Shown here: piece after piece, positions 1-8,790 of the stretch
Layout of the letters: the number at the start of each line of letters is the position of its first letter
Position numbering within the stretch: the stretch's first letter is position 1
From: Mesorhizobium_K sp040049215
GTDB taxonomy: Bacteria; Pseudomonadota; Alphaproteobacteria; Rhizobiales; Rhizobiaceae
Length of the DNA stretch: 64,000 nt
Direction of reading: 5' to 3'
NCBI RefSeq assembly: GCF_040049215.1
Contig: NZ_JBDZDN010000001.1
Location: 682,001 to 746,000, forward strand
The notes under the pieces: model-generated
The model's database searches: none
Seen by the model: only the letters and a program-made list of their open reading frames with translations
What the model was told of the DNA's origin: nothing
Position numbers and translations under genes: made by a program

Positions 1-152
1 TCATCATCGAGCCCGGCGACCGCTTCTTCGACCGCGCCGACAAGCCGACGCGCTTCATGCGGCTCGGCATTTCGTCGATCGCGCTGCAGCACATCGAGCC
101 CGGCATCCGCGAACTCGCCACCGCCGCCGGCAGGCGGCCGGCCGCCGCCTGA
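1..152 (+). CDS. C-terminal fragment of MocR/PLP aminotransferase-like regulator
   Basis: Only the last 49 codons are present; the gene begins before the window. The visible end reads through IIEPGDRFF, then RFMRLGISSI and IEPGIRELA. This is the usual C-terminus of GntR/MocR-type proteins, which fuse a winged-helix DNA-binding domain to a fold-type-I PLP aminotransferase domain. Such proteins act as cytoplasmic transcription regulators of PLP, GABA or amine metabolism. The stop TGA is followed at 178-199 by a hairpin with a T-rich tail, so this is the end of a transcription unit. The family call rests on about 35 conserved residues; the target genes cannot be inferred. Confidence 0.6.
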   Translation, partial: IIEPGDRFFDRADKPTRFMRLGISSIALQHIEPGIRELATAAGRRPAAA

Positions 153-177
153 ACCACACGAACTTACCTTGAGGAAG

Positions 178-199
178 GCCGCCGCCGGGCGGCTTTCTT
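178..199 (+). terminator. Rho-independent terminator after the MocR-like gene
   Basis: A perfect GC stem GCCGCC / GGCGGC with a four-base loop is followed directly by TTTCTT. It lies 26 bases after the stop codon of the preceding gene and well before the next start at 318. Confidence 0.7.
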
Positions 200-317
200 G
201 GCATATCCGCCGAAATGCGCTGGCCCTAGGTGCCAACGTGCGCCATTGCATAGTCGAGCGCGAAGCGTGATCATGTTGGCGTAGCTCTGGACCAACCGGA
301 GTGCGCCAAGGTCGGCA

Positions 318-1931
318 ATGGGGAACGTCGGCATGTCGGTCGCAATCGAAAAGCAGGAAGCCCAGGAACCCGTCGCCGAGCGCGGCTCGCGGCGCTCGGG
401 CGGTCGCGAAGCGCGGCGCGCGATGCGCGCGGCTCCGCTGGCCGACGATGTCAGGCCGATCCGCCCAGGCCTCGAGGGCGGCACCTACAAACCGCTCGCC
501 GAAGCCGACCTCGCGCGTATCCACGAGGCGGTGCTTACCCTGCTTGAAACCGTCGGCTTCGCCAACGCCATCCCGTCCTGCATCCAAGCGCTGACCGGCG
601 TCGGCGCCCTCCTCGGGGCCGACGGCCGCATCCGTTTCCCGCGCGGGCTGGTCGAGGACACGATCAAGCGCGCGGCGCGCAATTTCACGCTGCACGGCCA
701 GGACCCCAGGCACGACATGCTGATCCAGGGCAAGCGCGTGCATTACGGCACGGCGGGCGCGGCGGTGCATCTGGTCGACGTCGAGAAGCGCGAATACCGC
801 GAGTCGCTTCTACAGGACATCTACGACGCCGCCCGCATCGTCGACGGCCTCGACAATATCCATTTCTTCCAGCGGCCGATGGTGCCGCGCGACATCCCCG
901 ATCCGCTCGATATGGACTTCAACACGCTCTACGCCTGCGTGTCGGGCACGTCGAAGCATGTCGGCACGTCGTTTACCGTGCGCGAGAACGTCGCCCCGGC
1001 GCTGGAGATGCTTTATGCGATTGCCGGCGGCGAGGAGAATTTCCGCGCCAGGCCATTCGTCTCCAACTCCAACTGCTTCGTCGTGCCGCCGATGAAATTC
1101 GCCGAGGACGCCTGCGGCGTGCTCGAAGCCTGCATCGAGGGCGGCATCCCGATCCTGCTTTTGTCGGCCGGCCAGGCCGGGGCCACCGCGCCCGCGGCCA
1201 TCGCCGGCGCGGTCGTCCAGGCGGTGGCGGAAGTGCTTGTCGGCCTGATCTACGTCAACGCGCTCAAACCCGGCCATCCCGCGATCTTCGGCACCTGGCC
1301 CTTCGTCTCGGACCTCAGGACCGGCGCCATGTCGGGCGGCTCGGCCGAGCAGGCGCTGCTCACCGCCGCCTGCGCGCAGATGGCGCAGTTCTACGACCTG
1401 CCCGGCGGGTCGGCGGCGGGCATGGCCGACTCGAAGCTGCCCGACATCCAGTCCGGCTACGAAAAGGGCATCACCAACGTGATGGCCGGGCTGTCCGGCC
1501 TCAACCTGGTCTATGAATCCGCCGGCATGCATGCCTCGCTGCTCGGCTTCTGCCTGGAAAGCCTGATCATCGACAACGACATGCTCGGCCACTGCCAGCG
1601 CTGCGTGCGCGGCATCGAGGTGACCGACGCCGCACTCTCCATCGACACGATTTCCGAAGTTTGCCTCAACGGTCCCGGCCACTATCTCGGCAACGAACAG
1701 ACGCTGCGGCTGATGCAGACCGAATATTTCTATCCCGCCATCGGCGACCGCTTTTCGCCGAAGGAATGGAACGAGAAAGGCAAGCCCGACATCCTCTCGC
1801 GCGCGATTGCCGAGAAGAAGCGCATTCTCGCCGAACGTTTCCCGCGCCATGTGCCCAAAGCGATCGACGACCGCCTGCGCGCCCGCTTCGGCGACCTCGT
1901 CAAGCTGCCGAGAAGCGGGATGGGGCATTGA
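318..1931 (+). CDS. Trimethylamine methyltransferase (MttB) family protein, non-pyrrolysine type
   Basis: This 537-residue protein matches the MttB superfamily along its length. MttB proteins are TIM-barrel methyltransferases that move a methyl group from a quaternary or tertiary amine to a corrinoid protein. The frame is open with no internal amber codon, so it belongs to the non-pyrrolysine branch, whose characterised members act on compounds such as glycine betaine or proline betaine. The first 50 residues are Arg/Ala-rich and low in complexity. A second ATG at 333 is an equally possible start; an AAGG sits just before 318. No corrinoid protein gene is adjacent. The substrate is unknown; a role in methylated-amine use is inferred from the family and from the C1 genes nearby. 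Confidence 0.8.
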   Translation: MGNVGMSVAIEKQEAQEPVAERGSRRSGGREARRAMRAAPLADDVRPIRPGLEGGTYKPLAEADLARIHEAVLTLLETVGFANAIPSCIQALTGVGALLGADGRIRFPRGLVEDTIKRAARNFTLHGQDPRHDMLIQGKRVHYGTAGAAVHLVDVEKREYRESLLQDIYDAARIVDGLDNIHFFQRPMVPRDIPDPLDMDFNTLYACVSGTSKHVGTSFTVRENVAPALEMLYAIAGGEENFRARPFVSNSNCFVVPPMKFAEDACGVLEACIEGGIPILLLSAGQAGATAPAAIAGAVVQAVAEVLVGLIYVNALKPGHPAIFGTWPFVSDLRTGAMSGGSAEQALLTAACAQMAQFYDLPGGSAAGMADSKLPDIQSGYEKGITNVMAGLSGLNLVYESAGMHASLLGFCLESLIIDNDMLGHCQRCVRGIEVTDAALSIDTISEVCLNGPGHYLGNEQTLRLMQTEYFYPAIGDRFSPKEWNEKGKPDILSRAIAEKKRILAERFPRHVPKAIDDRLRARFGDLVKLPRSGMGH

Positions 1932-1953
1932 TCCCCGGGGGCGCTGGCCGCCA

Positions 1954-2859
1954 TCACGGTGAAGCGCCGGACAAGGCCGTCCTGAGCCGTGGTGTGGCGA
2001 AATCCAGAAACGCCCTGAGCTTGAGTGGCAGCAAACCCTGCCCGCCATGAATCAGGCTCACCTGCCACGGTTCGGGTTCGAACTTCCGCAACGCCGTCTC
2101 GAGCAGTCCAGCCCGAATGGCCCCGGCCACCTGATAGGAAAGTACGCGCGTCACACCCAGGCCGGCAATCGCGGCATCGATCGCGGCCTCGGCGGTATTG
2201 ACGACAAGGCGGCATCTAACTCCGATTGTTTGCTCGGTCGTACCCGCCAGAAAGTTCCAGCCATTTGCCGATGTCAGGCCGTCGAAGCCGATGCATGAAT
2301 GCGACGACAACGCCTGTGGCGTCTCCGGCATGCCTTTGCCGGCGAAATAGGCCGGACTGCCGCAGACGACGCGGCGTATCTGGCCGAGCCTGATCGCGAC
2401 GAGGCTGCTGTCTGGCAGGGCGCCGATGCGCAACGCAACGTCGACGTGATCGTCGAGAAGGTGAAACACCCTGTCGGCGAGCACGAGCCTGATGTTGATC
2501 TCGGGATAGGCGTCAAGAAACGCGACGACCAACGGCAGCACGTGAAGGCGCCCGAATACGACAGGGGCGGTAATGACCAGGTCGCCCCTCGGCGCCTTGT
2601 ATTCGCCGGAGGCCGCGCGCTCGGCCTCCTCGATATCGGAGAGGATGCGTTTGCAAGCGGCAACGTAGGACTGACCGGCTTCGGTGAGTACGATCCGGCG
2701 GCTGGAGCGGCTGAACAGCTTCGCACCGAGCAAAGTCTCGAGGTCCGAAATCTTGCGGCTCACGGTCGACAGCGGCGTGCCCAAGCGCCGCGCCGCGGCA
2801 GACAGGTTTCCTGCCTCGACCACTGCCAGCAACACTGACATTGCCTCGAGGCGATCCAT
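1954..2859 (-). CDS. LysR-family transcriptional regulator
   Basis: This 301-residue LysR regulator has an N-terminal helix-turn-helix (about residues 1-60, with GNLSAAARRLGTPLSTVSRK) and a periplasmic-binding-like effector domain from about residue 90. I chose the ATG at 2859 because AAGGA lies just upstream; a TTG at 2871 would add four residues. The gene is divergent from the AhpD-like gene at 2976 with 116 bases between them, the usual LysR arrangement. It therefore probably regulates the three-gene set 2976-4648. It converges with the MttB gene, with 22 bases between the stops. Confidence 0.88.
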   Translation of the reverse strand: MDRLEAMSVLLAVVEAGNLSAAARRLGTPLSTVSRKISDLETLLGAKLFSRSSRRIVLTEAGQSYVAACKRILSDIEEAERAASGEYKAPRGDLVITAPVVFGRLHVLPLVVAFLDAYPEINIRLVLADRVFHLLDDHVDVALRIGALPDSSLVAIRLGQIRRVVCGSPAYFAGKGMPETPQALSSHSCIGFDGLTSANGWNFLAGTTEQTIGVRCRLVVNTAEAAIDAAIAGLGVTRVLSYQVAGAIRAGLLETALRKFEPEPWQVSLIHGGQGLLPLKLRAFLDFATPRLRTALSGASP

Positions 2860-2975
2860 AATTCCTTCCAATTAATGGGAGCTACGTTCCATATACTGGC
2901 GGGTAGTTCTGATTTTTGGAAGGGGCTATCTCGATCCTGTCGATCAAACGCGGTCGATTGCAACAGGAGAACACC

Positions 2976-3527
2976 ATGTCCCGCCTCCCCATTCCCGCCA
3001 GCATCGACCAGGCCCCGGAAAAATCGCGGCCGCTGCTCGAAGCGGTCAAGAAGCAACTCGGCGTCGTGCCTAACCTGTTTCGCATGGTCTCGACCAGTCC
3101 GGCGGCGCTCGAAGGCTATCTCGGCCTCTCAGGCGCACTCGGCAAGGGCAACCTTCCGGCGCCGACGCGCGAGCGCATCGCGCTGGCGGTCGCGGAGATC
3201 AATGGTTGCGACTATTGCCTGTCTGCACACAGTTATTTGGGCAAGCATCTCGCCAAGCTCGACGAGGCCGAGATGGCCGCCAACCGCAACGGCCACTCGA
3301 ACGACCCGAAGGCCGACGCGGCGGTCGTCTTCGCCACCAAGGTGGCAAGACAGCGTGGCCGCGTCAGCGATGATGACCTGCGCGCCGTCCGGCTTGCCGG
3401 GTACGAGGACGCCCAGATCATCGAGATCGTGCAGCACGTCGCGCTAAATGTCTGGACCAATTACCTGAACAATGTCGCCGAGACCGATATCGACTTCCCG
3501 ATCGTTAACGCGCGGGCGGCAGCCTGA
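2976..3527 (+). CDS. AhpD-like / carboxymuconolactone decarboxylase family peroxidase-related protein
   Basis: The protein has 183 residues of the CMD/AhpD fold. The redox motif is clear in EINGCDYCLSAH: a CxxC pair with the following His and the preceding Glu, as in the peroxidase-related alkylhydroperoxidase subfamily. These proteins reduce peroxides, or restore partner peroxidases, in the cytoplasm. The ATG at 2976 is preceded by AGGAGA at ideal spacing; an in-frame start at 2916 has no such site. It heads a likely operon with the NTF2-like gene (31 bases downstream) and the PNPOx-like gene. The divergent LysR is the likely regulator. Confidence 0.85.
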   Translation: MSRLPIPASIDQAPEKSRPLLEAVKKQLGVVPNLFRMVSTSPAALEGYLGLSGALGKGNLPAPTRERIALAVAEINGCDYCLSAHSYLGKHLAKLDEAEMAANRNGHSNDPKADAAVVFATKVARQRGRVSDDDLRAVRLAGYEDAQIIEIVQHVALNVWTNYLNNVAETDIDFPIVNARAAA

Positions 3528-3557
3528 CGCCGATACCAACCGCGTCAGGAACATCCC

Positions 3558-4022
3558 ATGGATCGTCCGCCCCTGCCGCCATTCACTGCGCAGACCGCCG
3601 CCCGGAAAGCGCGCGGGGCGGAGGACGCGTGGAACTCTCGCGACCCCGCCAGGGTTGCCCTCGCCTATACCGAGGACAGCACCTGGCGGAACCGCGCGGA
3701 GTTCCTGACCGGCCGCAAGGCGATAGAGGAATTCCTGACGCGCAAGTGGAACAGGGAACTCGACTACCGCCTGGTTAAGGAGGTCTGGTCGTTCCATGAG
3801 AACCGCATCGCAGTGCGCTTCGCCTATGAATGGCACGACGACAGCGTGCAGTGGTTTCGCGCCTACGGCAACGAGAACTGGGAATTCGACGAACATGGCC
3901 TGATGCTGCGGCGCATCGCCAGCATCAACGATCTGCCGATCGCTCCTTCGGACCGCAAGTTTCGCTGGCCGCTCGGCCGCCGTCCCGACGATCATCCGGG
4001 CCTCACCGCCCTCGGCCTTTAG
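3558..4022 (+). CDS. DUF1348 / NTF2-like (SnoaL-fold) protein
   Basis: This 154-residue protein matches the DUF1348 family of small NTF2-fold proteins. Family blocks visible are RPPLPPF near the N-terminus, AEDAWN, DSTWRNR, the central RKWNRELDYRL and YGNENWEFD. No biochemical function is established for the family; the cone-shaped fold commonly binds small hydrophobic ligands. It lies between a peroxidase-like and a flavin-binding protein gene, 15 bases before the latter, which suggests a shared role in detoxification or stress. That role is inference. Confidence 0.8.
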   Translation: MDRPPLPPFTAQTAARKARGAEDAWNSRDPARVALAYTEDSTWRNRAEFLTGRKAIEEFLTRKWNRELDYRLVKEVWSFHENRIAVRFAYEWHDDSVQWFRAYGNENWEFDEHGLMLRRIASINDLPIAPSDRKFRWPLGRRPDDHPGLTALGL

Positions 4023-4036
4023 CGAAAGGTGGGGCA

Positions 4037-4648
4037 ATGACTGCCATCTATTCAAGCGACGTTGCTTTCACGCCGACCGTGAAGGCGATACAGACGCGAA
4101 AGGGCTCACGTCAGGGGTATGCGCATATGGAGGAGAAGGGCGGCTGGGCGACGTATATTCCGACCGACCTGAAGTCTTTCATCGAAGCACAGACGAGCGC
4201 ATTCCTGGCGACGGTGAATGCCGAGGGCCAACCCTATATACAGCATCGCGGCGGCCCGGCGGGCTTCCTGAAGGTGCTCGACGAGCAGACCATCGGTTTC
4301 GTCGATTTCTCTGGCAACCGGCAATATATCACGGCGGGAAACCTTGCCGAGAACGCCAGGGCGCATCTGTTCCTGATCGACTACGCCAACCGGCGGCGGG
4401 TGAAGATCTGGGGCACGGCGCGAATCGTGGAAGACGATGCGGCGTTGACGGGAAGGTTGATGCCCGGGGATTATCGCGCGCGGGCCGAACAGGTGATCCT
4501 GTTCACCGTGACCGCGTGGGACGCCAACTGCCCGCAGCATATTCCGCAACGTTTCGAGGCGGCCGACGTCGCTGCGGCGCTTGCCGAACGGGACAAGCGC
4601 ATCGCAGCGCTGGAAGCGGAAGTGGCGAGGTTGAGCGCAACTCGCTGA
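4037..4648 (+). CDS. Pyridoxamine 5'-phosphate oxidase family (split-barrel flavin-binding) protein
   Basis: The protein has 203 residues. The N-terminal half has the split-barrel fold of PNPOx-like proteins (SAFLATVNAEGQPYIQHRGG, then FVDFSGNRQYITAGNL and ARAHLFLIDYANRRRVKIWG), which usually bind FMN or a related cofactor. The last 25 residues (AALAERDKRIAALEAEVARL) look like a short coiled coil. I chose the ATG at 4037, preceded by AAGGTGGGG; the frame is open further upstream but only over the previous gene. It is the third gene of the 2976-4648 set. True pyridoxine-phosphate oxidase activity is unlikely, because key family residues cannot be recognised. Confidence 0.8.
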   Translation: MTAIYSSDVAFTPTVKAIQTRKGSRQGYAHMEEKGGWATYIPTDLKSFIEAQTSAFLATVNAEGQPYIQHRGGPAGFLKVLDEQTIGFVDFSGNRQYITAGNLAENARAHLFLIDYANRRRVKIWGTARIVEDDAALTGRLMPGDYRARAEQVILFTVTAWDANCPQHIPQRFEAADVAAALAERDKRIAALEAEVARLSATR

Positions 4649-4664
4649 AACGGCAACGCGGCTC

Positions 4665-5069
4665 TCAGGCCGGGCCAGCGCTGAGGTCGAAACGCTCGAT
4701 AACGTCGGCATTCATCAGCTTGGCGTGTAAGGCCAGAAGCACGATCTCGGCGTCTAGATCATCAGGCGCATCAAGCGCGCTCTCGATCCGGCGTTCCGCA
4801 TCATCTTTTGCGTCTCGGCCGTTCGCCTGTTCGAAAGTTTCCGGCCCGGCCACGCAATAGGCGAGCAGGCCGGCGACACGTGGATATGCGGAAGCCGGCG
4901 GCTGCTCGGGCCAATGATCCTTCATCAGATTGACGATGTTGAGCTTCACCCCCTCCGGCACCAGCGCCGGATGCAGGTCGGCCGCCCTCAGCGCTGCATC
5001 CAGCTGGCGCAGGTCGCCCGAGCGACCGAACAGACCAAGAAAACCAAGCGACGAACGGCGGGCGGCCAC
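4665..5069 (-). CDS. Hypothetical protein downstream of the sugar-acid dehydratase
   Basis: I do not recognise this 134-residue protein. The coding-like part begins near a GTG at 5069, 30 bases after the dehydratase stop; the frame is open further upstream but there overlaps the dehydratase. The composition is acidic, with a helical core and an acidic C-terminal half rich in Asp, Glu and Ala. There is no signal peptide or membrane segment. No good ribosome binding site precedes the GTG, so translation may be coupled to the upstream gene. Both the start and the reality of the gene are moderately supported. Confidence 0.5.
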   Translation of the reverse strand: MAARRSSLGFLGLFGRSGDLRQLDAALRAADLHPALVPEGVKLNIVNLMKDHWPEQPPASAYPRVAGLLAYCVAGPETFEQANGRDAKDDAERRIESALDAPDDLDAEIVLLALHAKLMNADVIERFDLSAGPA

Positions 5070-5098
5070 GACAGGGAACGCCGCGCTGGCCGCAGCGC

Positions 5099-6901
5099 TT
5101 AGTGGTTGTCGCGTGGCACGCCGCTGGTCTGGGCGATGTGCTGGTATTTCACCGCCGGCTTCAGCACCATGCCATGGTCGAACTGGTCGACCATGCCGCG
5201 CTGGATCTCCTGCCACGGCGTCTGGTGCTTGGGATAGTGAAAGCCGCCATCGCCGTTGAGCGCGGCACGGCGCGCCGCCAACTCCTCGTCGGAGATGAGG
5301 ATATTGGCCGTGCATTTCCTCAGGTCGATGCGCACGCGGTCGCCGGTCCTGACCAGCGCCAGCCCGCCGCCGACGGCGGCTTCGGGCGAGGCGTTGAGGA
5401 TCGAGGGCGAACCCGACGTGCCCGACTGCCTTCCGTCGCCGACGCAGGGCAGCGCATGGATGCCCTTCTTGATGAGGTAGGCGGGCGGCTGCATGTTCAC
5501 CACCTCGGCGCCGCCGGGATAACCGACCGGCCCCGCGCCGCGCATGAACAGGATCGTGTGCTCGTCGATGGCTTCGGCCGGATCGTCGATGCGGGCATGA
5601 TAGTCCTCCGGCCCCTCGAACACGGCGGCCTTGCCCTCGAACGCCTCCGGGTCCGCAGGATTGGACAGATAGCGGTCGCGAAACTCGTCGGAGACGCCGC
5701 TCAGCTTCATGATGGCGCTGTCGAAAAGATTGCCCTTGAGGTTGATGAAGCCGGCATTGACCTTGAGCGGATCGGAGACCGGATGGATGACGTCGGGATT
5801 CTCGTTGGCGACGCCCTTGCAGTTCTCGCCCATGGTCCTGCCGTTGACGGTCAGCGCATCAGGATGCGGCAGCAGGTTCGCCTTCATCAGCTCGGCGACA
5901 ACCGCGGGCACGCCGCCGGCATGGTGATAATCCTCGCCGAGATATTCACCCGACGGCTGCAGGTTGACCAGCAGCGGGATTTTGTGGCCGACCGCCTGCC
6001 AGTCGTCGTTGTCGAGCTTGACGCCGAGATGGCGGGCGATGGCGTTGAGGTGGATCGGCGCGTTGGTGGAGCCGCCGATCGCCGAATTGATGACGATGGC
6101 GTTCTCGAAGGCGGCGCGCGTCATGATCTCGGAGGGCTTCAGATCCTCATGCACCATGCCGACGATACGCTTTCCGGTCGCGTAGGCGATCTGTCCGCGC
6201 TCACGGTAGGGCGCGGGAATGGCGGCCGAGCCTGGAAGCTGCATGCCGAGCGCCTCGGCGAGCGAGTTCATCGTGGTCGCCGTGCCCATCGTGTTGCAGT
6301 AGCCGACCGACGGCGCCGAGGAGGCGACGATGTCCATGAACTCGTCGTAGCCGATCTCGCCGGCCGACAGGCGCTGGCGCGATTCCCAGACGATGGTGCC
6401 CGAGCCGGTGCGCTTGCCCTTGTGCCAGCCGTTGAGCATCGGCCCGACCGACAAAGCGATCGCCGGAATGTTGACGGTGGCGGCGGCCATCAGCAGCGCC
6501 GGCGTCGTCTTGTCGCAGCCGATGGTCAGCACGACGCCGTCCAGCGGATAGCCGTAGAGCACCTCGACCAGAGACAGGTAGGCGAGATTGCGGTCGAGCG
6601 CGGCGGTCGGACGCTTGCCGGTCTCTTGGATCGGATGGCAGGGGAACTCGAACGGCACGCCGCCCGCCGCCTCGATGCCCGCGCGGACGCGTTTCGCAAG
6701 TTCCAGGTGATGCCTGTTGCAGGGCGACAGGTCGGAGCCGGTCTGCGCGATGCCGATCAGCGGCTTGCCCGACTGCAGTTCCTCGCGGGTGAGGCCGTAA
6801 TTCAGGTAGCGCTCCAGGTAGAGCGCGGTCATGCCCGGGTTGTCGGGATTGTTGAACCATTCCTGCGAGCGGAATTTTTTCGTGGTCGTCGGGCCTGACA
6901 T
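5099..6901 (-). CDS. IlvD/Edd family sugar-acid dehydratase, D-xylonate/L-arabinonate type
   Basis: At 600 residues this belongs to the IlvD/Edd dehydratases. It resembles the pentonate-type members (Caulobacter XylD-like) more than valine-pathway IlvD, for example in the opening RSQEWFNNPDNPGMTALYLE. Cysteines at about 61 (SPCNRHH), 129 (GCDKTTP) and 202 (YCNTMGT) match the three cluster ligands of the [2Fe-2S] pentonate dehydratases. The expected reaction is dehydration of a sugar acid to its 2-keto-3-deoxy acid in the cytoplasm. I chose the ATG at 6901 over an upstream start at 6940 because GGAGA precedes it and family members begin there. The exact substrate is not decided by sequence. 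No sugar dehydrogenase or aldolase gene is adjacent. Confidence 0.85.
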   Translation of the reverse strand: MSGPTTTKKFRSQEWFNNPDNPGMTALYLERYLNYGLTREELQSGKPLIGIAQTGSDLSPCNRHHLELAKRVRAGIEAAGGVPFEFPCHPIQETGKRPTAALDRNLAYLSLVEVLYGYPLDGVVLTIGCDKTTPALLMAAATVNIPAIALSVGPMLNGWHKGKRTGSGTIVWESRQRLSAGEIGYDEFMDIVASSAPSVGYCNTMGTATTMNSLAEALGMQLPGSAAIPAPYRERGQIAYATGKRIVGMVHEDLKPSEIMTRAAFENAIVINSAIGGSTNAPIHLNAIARHLGVKLDNDDWQAVGHKIPLLVNLQPSGEYLGEDYHHAGGVPAVVAELMKANLLPHPDALTVNGRTMGENCKGVANENPDVIHPVSDPLKVNAGFINLKGNLFDSAIMKLSGVSDEFRDRYLSNPADPEAFEGKAAVFEGPEDYHARIDDPAEAIDEHTILFMRGAGPVGYPGGAEVVNMQPPAYLIKKGIHALPCVGDGRQSGTSGSPSILNASPEAAVGGGLALVRTGDRVRIDLRKCTANILISDEELAARRAALNGDGGFHYPKHQTPWQEIQRGMVDQFDHGMVLKPAVKYQHIAQTSGVPRDNH

Positions 6902-7064
6902 TGGATTCTCCGGAAATGCGGTCGAGCATCGATATGCCAACGTCCGAACAGCGGCAAGAGGCTTTTGTCAGACAAATACGCGGGATCGGCGACTATCCCT
7001 TGGGCCAATGGACACGACGAATGTGCTGCGCTACGGCTCTCGGACCCGCTGGCAGGAGGTTCCC

Positions 7065-7517
7065 ATGGCTTTGAATATGGAAGGCGAGGAGCGCATCGAG
7101 GCCCCGATCCAAAAGGTTTGGCAAGCGCTGAACGACCCGGAGGTGCTGAAAGCAAGCATTCCAGGGTGCCAGAGCCTGGAGAAGAAATCGGACAATGAGC
7201 TGGCCGCGACCGTCGTGCTCAAGATAGGACCGATCAAGGCGACCTTCCTGGGCGAGGTCACGCTGTCCAACCTCAATGCGCCGAATGGCTACACGATTTC
7301 CGGCGAGGGCAAGGGCGGCATCGCCGGCTTCGCCAAGGGCGGAGCGGATGTGACGCTGACCGAGGACGGGCCGAACACGACCGTGCTCAAGTACACCGCC
7401 AGGGCAGACGTGGGCGGCAAGATCGCGCAGCTTGGAAGCCGGCTGATCGAGTCGACGTCGAAGAAGCTCGCTGGACAGTTCTTCTCGACGTTCAACGAAA
7501 CGGTAAGCGGAAGCTGA
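7065..7517 (+). CDS. CoxG-like SRPBCC family protein (CO dehydrogenase subunit G type)
   Basis: This 150-residue protein has the SRPBCC/START-like fold of CoxG. Typical blocks are GEERIEAPIQKVWQALNDPE near the start, CIPGC-like SIPGCQSLE, and GGKIAQLGSRLIESTSKKLA near the end. CoxG proteins help assemble or anchor molybdenum hydroxylases of the CO-dehydrogenase family at the membrane. Here no cox structural genes are nearby, so it is an orphan member with unknown partner. GGAGGT lies five bases before the ATG at 7065. It converges with the Mrp gene, with only four bases between the stops. Confidence 0.85.
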   Translation: MALNMEGEERIEAPIQKVWQALNDPEVLKASIPGCQSLEKKSDNELAATVVLKIGPIKATFLGEVTLSNLNAPNGYTISGEGKGGIAGFAKGGADVTLTEDGPNTTVLKYTARADVGGKIAQLGSRLIESTSKKLAGQFFSTFNETVSGS

Positions 7518-7521
7518 CCGT

Positions 7522-8718
7522 CTATTCGAACACGATCGCGGGAACCGCGCCTTCCGATTTGGCGCGCTCCTCGTCGAGCCGCTGCCAGACCTTGCTTGCG
7601 ATATCGCGGTAGATTTTGGCTTCAGGCCCGTTCGGCTTCGAAACAACCACCGGCTCGCCGGAATCCGACGTCTCGCGGATCTCCATCTGAAGCGGCACCT
7701 CGCCGAGGAAGAAGACGCCAAGCCGTTCGGCTTCGCGCCTCGCGCCGCCATGGCCGAAGATGTCGTAGCGCTTGCCGGTGTCGGGCGCGATGAAATAGCT
7801 CATGTTCTCGACGATGCCCAGGAGCGGCACGTCGACCTTCTTGAACATGTTCAGCCCCTTGCGCGCATCGATCAGCGCCAGGTCCTGCGGCGTGGAGACG
7901 ATGACCGCGCCGGCCAGCGGGACCTGTTGTGCCATGGTCAATTGCGCGTCGCCGGTGCCGGGAGGCATGTCGACGACGAGCACGTCGAGTTCGCCCCATT
8001 CGACCTCGCGCAGCATCTGGGTGAGCGCCGACATGACCATCGGCCCGCGCCAGATCATCGGCGTCTCCTCCTCGACGAGGAAACCCATCGACATCACCTT
8101 CAGGCCGTAATTCTCCATCGGCCGCAGGATCTTGCCGTCCACCGTTTGCGGCTTGCCGCGGATGTTGAGCAGCCGGGGCATCGAGGGCCCGTAGATATCG
8201 GCATCGAGCACGCCGACCTTCTTTCCCATGGCGGCAAGGCCGAGCGCCAGGTTGATGGCGGTGGTGGACTTGCCGACGCCGCCCTTGCCGGAAGCGACGG
8301 CGATGATCGAGGCGATGCCCGGGATGCCGCGCTTGCCCGAGGATCGCGAAGCGGGGGCATGGGAATGCGGAGCAGGACGCGCCTGGGCGGGAGCCGGCGG
8401 CCTCGGTTCGCCTGATACGGGAACCCGCTGCGCCGGGCGCGGCGGAACCGGAGCTTCCATGCCGCCGCCCTTCTTCTCAGCGGTCAGCGCCACCATGGCG
8501 CCGGCAACGCCGGGGATGGCCTTGACGACGCGCTCGGCCGCCGCACGCAGCGGTTCCATCTCCTGCGCCCGCGCGGCAGGCACCGTGATCGAAAAGAACA
8601 CCTTGCCGTCGGCGATGAAAATCTCGGACACCAGCCCGAGCTCGACGATGTTGCCGGTGAAATCCGGGCCGTTCACCGTCTTCAGGCGTTCGAGGACGGC
8701 TTCCTTGGTGACTGACAT
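7522..8718 (-). CDS. Mrp/NBP35 (ApbC) family ATP-binding Fe-S carrier protein
   Basis: The protein has 398 residues. It has an N-terminal MIP18/DUF59 domain (about 5-85), a proline/alanine-rich linker (about 95-135), and a C-terminal P-loop ATPase with the deviant Walker A SGKGGVGKSTT and DADIYGPS. Mrp/ApbC proteins carry iron-sulfur clusters to apoproteins in the cytoplasm. Many Mrp proteins have a CxxC after ENMSYF, but here the segment reads ENMSYFIAPDTGKRYD with no cysteine pair, a variant I associate with alphaproteobacteria. The gene is transcribed alone. Confidence 0.92.
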   Translation of the reverse strand: MSVTKEAVLERLKTVNGPDFTGNIVELGLVSEIFIADGKVFFSITVPAARAQEMEPLRAAAERVVKAIPGVAGAMVALTAEKKGGGMEAPVPPRPAQRVPVSGEPRPPAPAQARPAPHSHAPASRSSGKRGIPGIASIIAVASGKGGVGKSTTAINLALGLAAMGKKVGVLDADIYGPSMPRLLNIRGKPQTVDGKILRPMENYGLKVMSMGFLVEEETPMIWRGPMVMSALTQMLREVEWGELDVLVVDMPPGTGDAQLTMAQQVPLAGAVIVSTPQDLALIDARKGLNMFKKVDVPLLGIVENMSYFIAPDTGKRYDIFGHGGARREAERLGVFFLGEVPLQMEIRETSDSGEPVVVSKPNGPEAKIYRDIASKVWQRLDEERAKSEGAVPAIVFE

Positions 8719-8790
8719 TTATGTTCCCTGGCGTTTCGCGCCTCAGATAATGCAGTTTGGCCGGGGAACCAAGCGGCGGAATTCTTGCGC

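Noticed and set aside
2880..2975. A LysR operator between the LysR gene and the AhpD-like gene
   Set aside because: Some ACT/AGT symmetry is present near 2896, but no arm pair longer than three bases fits the T-N11-A form.
5102..6898. A 598-codon plus-strand frame opposite the sugar-acid dehydratase
   Set aside because: Antisense shadow with biased composition; the opposite strand carries the conserved three-Cys dehydratase.
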